Source: an uncultured Eubacteriales bacterium (GTDB lineage Bacteria > Bacillota > Clostridia > Peptostreptococcales > Anaerovoracaceae). From it: a stretch of DNA of 7,497 bases. Position 1 is the stretch's first letter, and each line of letters opens with the position of its first letter. The position numbers and the translations under genes are program-made. The notes beneath the pieces were generated by a model, which had not been told where the DNA came from, did no database searches, and saw only the letters and a program-made list of their open reading frames with translations. This document shows, piece by piece, positions 5,605 to 7,497 of the stretch. Location: the NCBI GenBank assembly GCA_902766185.1, contig CACXCQ010000013.1, positions 1-7,497 on the forward strand. The letters run 5' to 3'.

Positions 5605-7497
5605 ATGAAAAAAATCAACCCAGGAAAACTATACGCCCTCATCCTCGCCGGATGCCTGCTTTTGCTCGGCACTGGCGTGGTATTCGCGGACGAGCCGGAA
5701 ACGGTGGATAACGGCCTGCCGGTGGTGTATGTGACTATCGACGAATCTCAGGGAACCATCGCGGCCATGAACGAAAGCGAGGATCACTCCGTCCATTGCA
5801 AAGGCACGGTGAAGATCGATGTTCCGGAGGGATTCCATTACTGCGACATGCCGGATACGGCGTGCAAGAGTCTTCCGGAGACGGGCATGGATATCCGCGG
5901 CCGGGGAAACACTACCTGGTCAGCGAAAAAGAAACCGTACAAGATCAAGCTGGACAGCAAGGAAAACGTGCTGGGGCTGGGCAAGAACAAGCACTGGGTG
6001 CTTATCGCCAACGCCTATGACCACACCTTGATCAGAGACAGAATGACCGGCTGGCTCGGCGACGCCATCGGGATGGAATTTACACCCAGGGGCGTTCCCG
6101 TCGACCTGGTCATGCAGAACACCGATGGGTCATTTCACAAGTACCTGGGCAGCTATTACCTCAGCGAAAACGTCCGGATCGACAAGAACCGGATCGAGAT
6201 CGACGAGCTGGACGAAACGGTAACGGATCCGAATTCCCTGGAGATCACCGGCGGTTATCTGGTGCAGGGAGGAGTGCAGAAGCCATTGGATTCCCCGTCT
6301 CTTTTTTATACCAGCAACGGGGAGCTGAGCTGGGCAAACGATTCGCCGAGCTTCGATCCCGCGGACGGTGCCGTGGTCGAGGCGCAGAGAGACTACATCA
6401 GAAACTACGTACAGGAGTTTGAAAACGCTCTGTACAGCATCGACTACAGCGGACAGAACGGCCCCAGCTACAGAGACATGATGGACCTTGAGGCCGCGGC
6501 GAAATACTGGCTCATCGATGCGGCGAGCATGAACGGAGACGGGTACGGGACCGGGAGCACGTATTTCTACAAGAAGCGCGATACCGTATCCGACGGGGTG
6601 ACGACACCCGGAAAGATCTACTGGGGACCGTTGTGGGATTTCGATTACGCCTGGGGAGATGGTTCCGAGTACGAGGAATTCAGGCTCGTCCATGACTGGG
6701 TTCTTGCCATGCTTTATGACAATGGCGAGGGCGGTTTCTTCCGGGAGGTCAAGGCCCAGTGGCCGGCCGTTAAGAATGCTCTCGCCGAGATGACCCGCGA
6801 TGGAGGGATCATTGACCAGTACAGCGATGAGGTAAGGGCATCACAGGCGCAGGACTACAAAGTGAATCCCCCGGACAAGGAGGCATACGAGAAAGAATAC
6901 GTCTATCAGGAAGAAGTCGATGCGCTGAAGGTATGGATCGACAACCGGGTTGCCTGGATGGACGCTCATCTGGACGATCTGGACAATAGGTTCCTGAAGA
7001 TCACTTTCATGGCGGAGGGAAAAATCGCAGACACGAAATTCACCGAAAAAGGTAATACCATTCCTGAAGTGATCGGCCCGGAAAAGGACGGATATGTGTT
7101 CATCGGCTGGGCAAAAGAAGATGGCACTCTGGTGAAAGAAGACACCACCGCAGAGGAAAATCTGACGCTGAATGCCAGATACCTTCCGGACAGCGAAGCC
7201 ACACACGCAACGATGCTGTATCTGCGTACTGATGAGGATTATGTGAACATCAACGAGGCGCCGCTCCAGCAGTACAACATCACTTGCTCCGTTCTTCCGC
7301 AGGATGCCCAGGACCGGAAGGTGATCTGGGAATCGTCAAATGAGGAGATCGCGTCCTTCGATGAACCCGGCCTGCTCCAGCTCCATAATGTCGGTGATGT
7401 GACCATTACCGCGACACTGAAATACAACCGCAGCGTGTCGAAGTCGATGAAACTGCATGTGGTGGATACGAAGCTTCCCGCGCTCGAATCGGTCACG
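5605..7497 (+). CDS. CotH-kinase-family secreted protein with InlB-like and Ig-like domains (3' end outside window)
   Basis: Open from ATG 5605 to the window end, 631 codons with no stop. Residues 1-28 are a signal sequence; cleavage could follow Val-Phe-Ala28, or Cys17 of a lipobox-like LAGC could be lipidated. Residues ~94-460 are a CotH kinase domain, an atypical protein-kinase-like fold that phosphorylates secreted proteins in spore formers. The evidence is MDIRGRGNTTW (95-105), KKKPYKIKLD (108-117), GSYYLSENVRID (182-193), GGYLVQ (216-221), WLIDAASMNGDG (302-313) and WGPLWDFDYAWG (340-351), whose DFD is the expected metal-binding motif. All core motifs are present, so activity is plausible. 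Residues ~464-527 form an InlB-like repeat (TFMAEG...GYVFIGWA). Residues ~536-620 form an Ig-like group 2 fold (VIWESSNEEIASFD...GDVTITATL), and another module may begin at the edge. No coat-protein genes are nearby, so a cell-surface target is likelier than spore-coat assembly. It lies 48 bases after MATE and may share its transcript. Confidence 0.95.
   Translation, partial: MKKINPGKLYALILAGCLLLLGTGVVFADEPETVDNGLPVVYVTIDESQGTIAAMNESEDHSVHCKGTVKIDVPEGFHYCDMPDTACKSLPETGMDIRGRGNTTWSAKKKPYKIKLDSKENVLGLGKNKHWVLIANAYDHTLIRDRMTGWLGDAIGMEFTPRGVPVDLVMQNTDGSFHKYLGSYYLSENVRIDKNRIEIDELDETVTDPNSLEITGGYLVQGGVQKPLDSPSLFYTSNGELSWANDSPSFDPADGAVVEAQRDYIRNYVQEFENALYSIDYSGQNGPSYRDMMDLEAAAKYWLIDAASMNGDGYGTGSTYFYKKRDTVSDGVTTPGKIYWGPLWDFDYAWGDGSEYEEFRLVHDWVLAMLYDNGEGGFFREVKAQWPAVKNALAEMTRDGGIIDQYSDEVRASQAQDYKVNPPDKEAYEKEYVYQEEVDALKVWIDNRVAWMDAHLDDLDNRFLKITFMAEGKIADTKFTEKGNTIPEVIGPEKDGYVFIGWAKEDGTLVKEDTTAEENLTLNARYLPDSEATHATMLYLRTDEDYVNINEAPLQQYNITCSVLPQDAQDRKVIWESSNEEIASFDEPGLLQLHNVGDVTITATLKYNRSVSKSMKLHVVDTKLPALESVT

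Noticed and set aside
6130..6693. 187-codon open frame on the minus strand
   Set aside because: It is the complement of the CotH kinase domain, whose motifs are all in the + frame. The minus-strand product matches nothing I recognise.

Overview
The window most likely comes from an uncultured or little-studied anaerobic Gram-positive bacterium, probably in Clostridia and perhaps near Anaerovoracaceae/Lachnospiraceae. The reasons are Gram-positive-style AAGGAGG ribosome-binding sites, secreted proteins built from InlB-type (Listeria-Bacteroides) repeats and bacterial Ig-like group 2 domains, a lysine-rich Ig-like C-terminus, and a MATE transporter with the N-terminal 'QLSDHFTYGKL' style common in that group. 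This placement is an inference from protein style; no rRNA or marker gene is present.

Layout, all genes on the + strand. (1) 3-3443: a large secreted surface protein with a signal peptide, a right-handed beta-helix with a cysteine ladder, five tandem InlB-like repeats of 80-82 residues, one canonical InlB B-repeat, an Fn3-like segment and a Lys-rich Ig-like domain. Its start is at or just before the window edge. (2) 3475-3511: a strong intrinsic terminator. (3) 3512-4075: about 560 bases without an intact gene, but dense in short repeats: two 36-base direct copies that contain -10-like boxes, an alternating GATCAACA/TGTTGATC set, a CCC-N4-TGTGGACA set and four CGTGTAG motifs. It could be the remains of a mobile-element end or a complex control region. 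(4) 4059-4213: a perfect Shine-Dalgarno followed by a short reading frame that looks like the first ~45 residues of a cREC-type receiver protein. Its start codon reads ATA and it ends in an ATGA overlap with the next gene. (5) 4210-5556: a complete MATE-family efflux transporter. (6) 5605-7497: a CotH-kinase-family secreted protein, open to the right edge, with an InlB-like repeat and an Ig-like domain after the kinase domain.

How they fit together: the two outer genes encode cell-surface or secreted proteins that share the same accessory domains (InlB-type repeats and Ig-like group 2 folds), so this looks like a surface-protein neighbourhood. The MATE gene seems to be expressed from a promoter and leader inherited from the broken cREC gene. 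CotH may be transcribed with MATE across a 48-base gap, but no functional link between the transporter and the surface proteins is evident.

No tRNA, rRNA, CRISPR array or intact transposase gene was seen. The most unusual stretch is 3512-4213. I did not find a demonstrably new system, but the repeat-dense spacer, the ATA-start remnant coupled to MATE and the cysteine-ladder beta-helix deserve a closer look.
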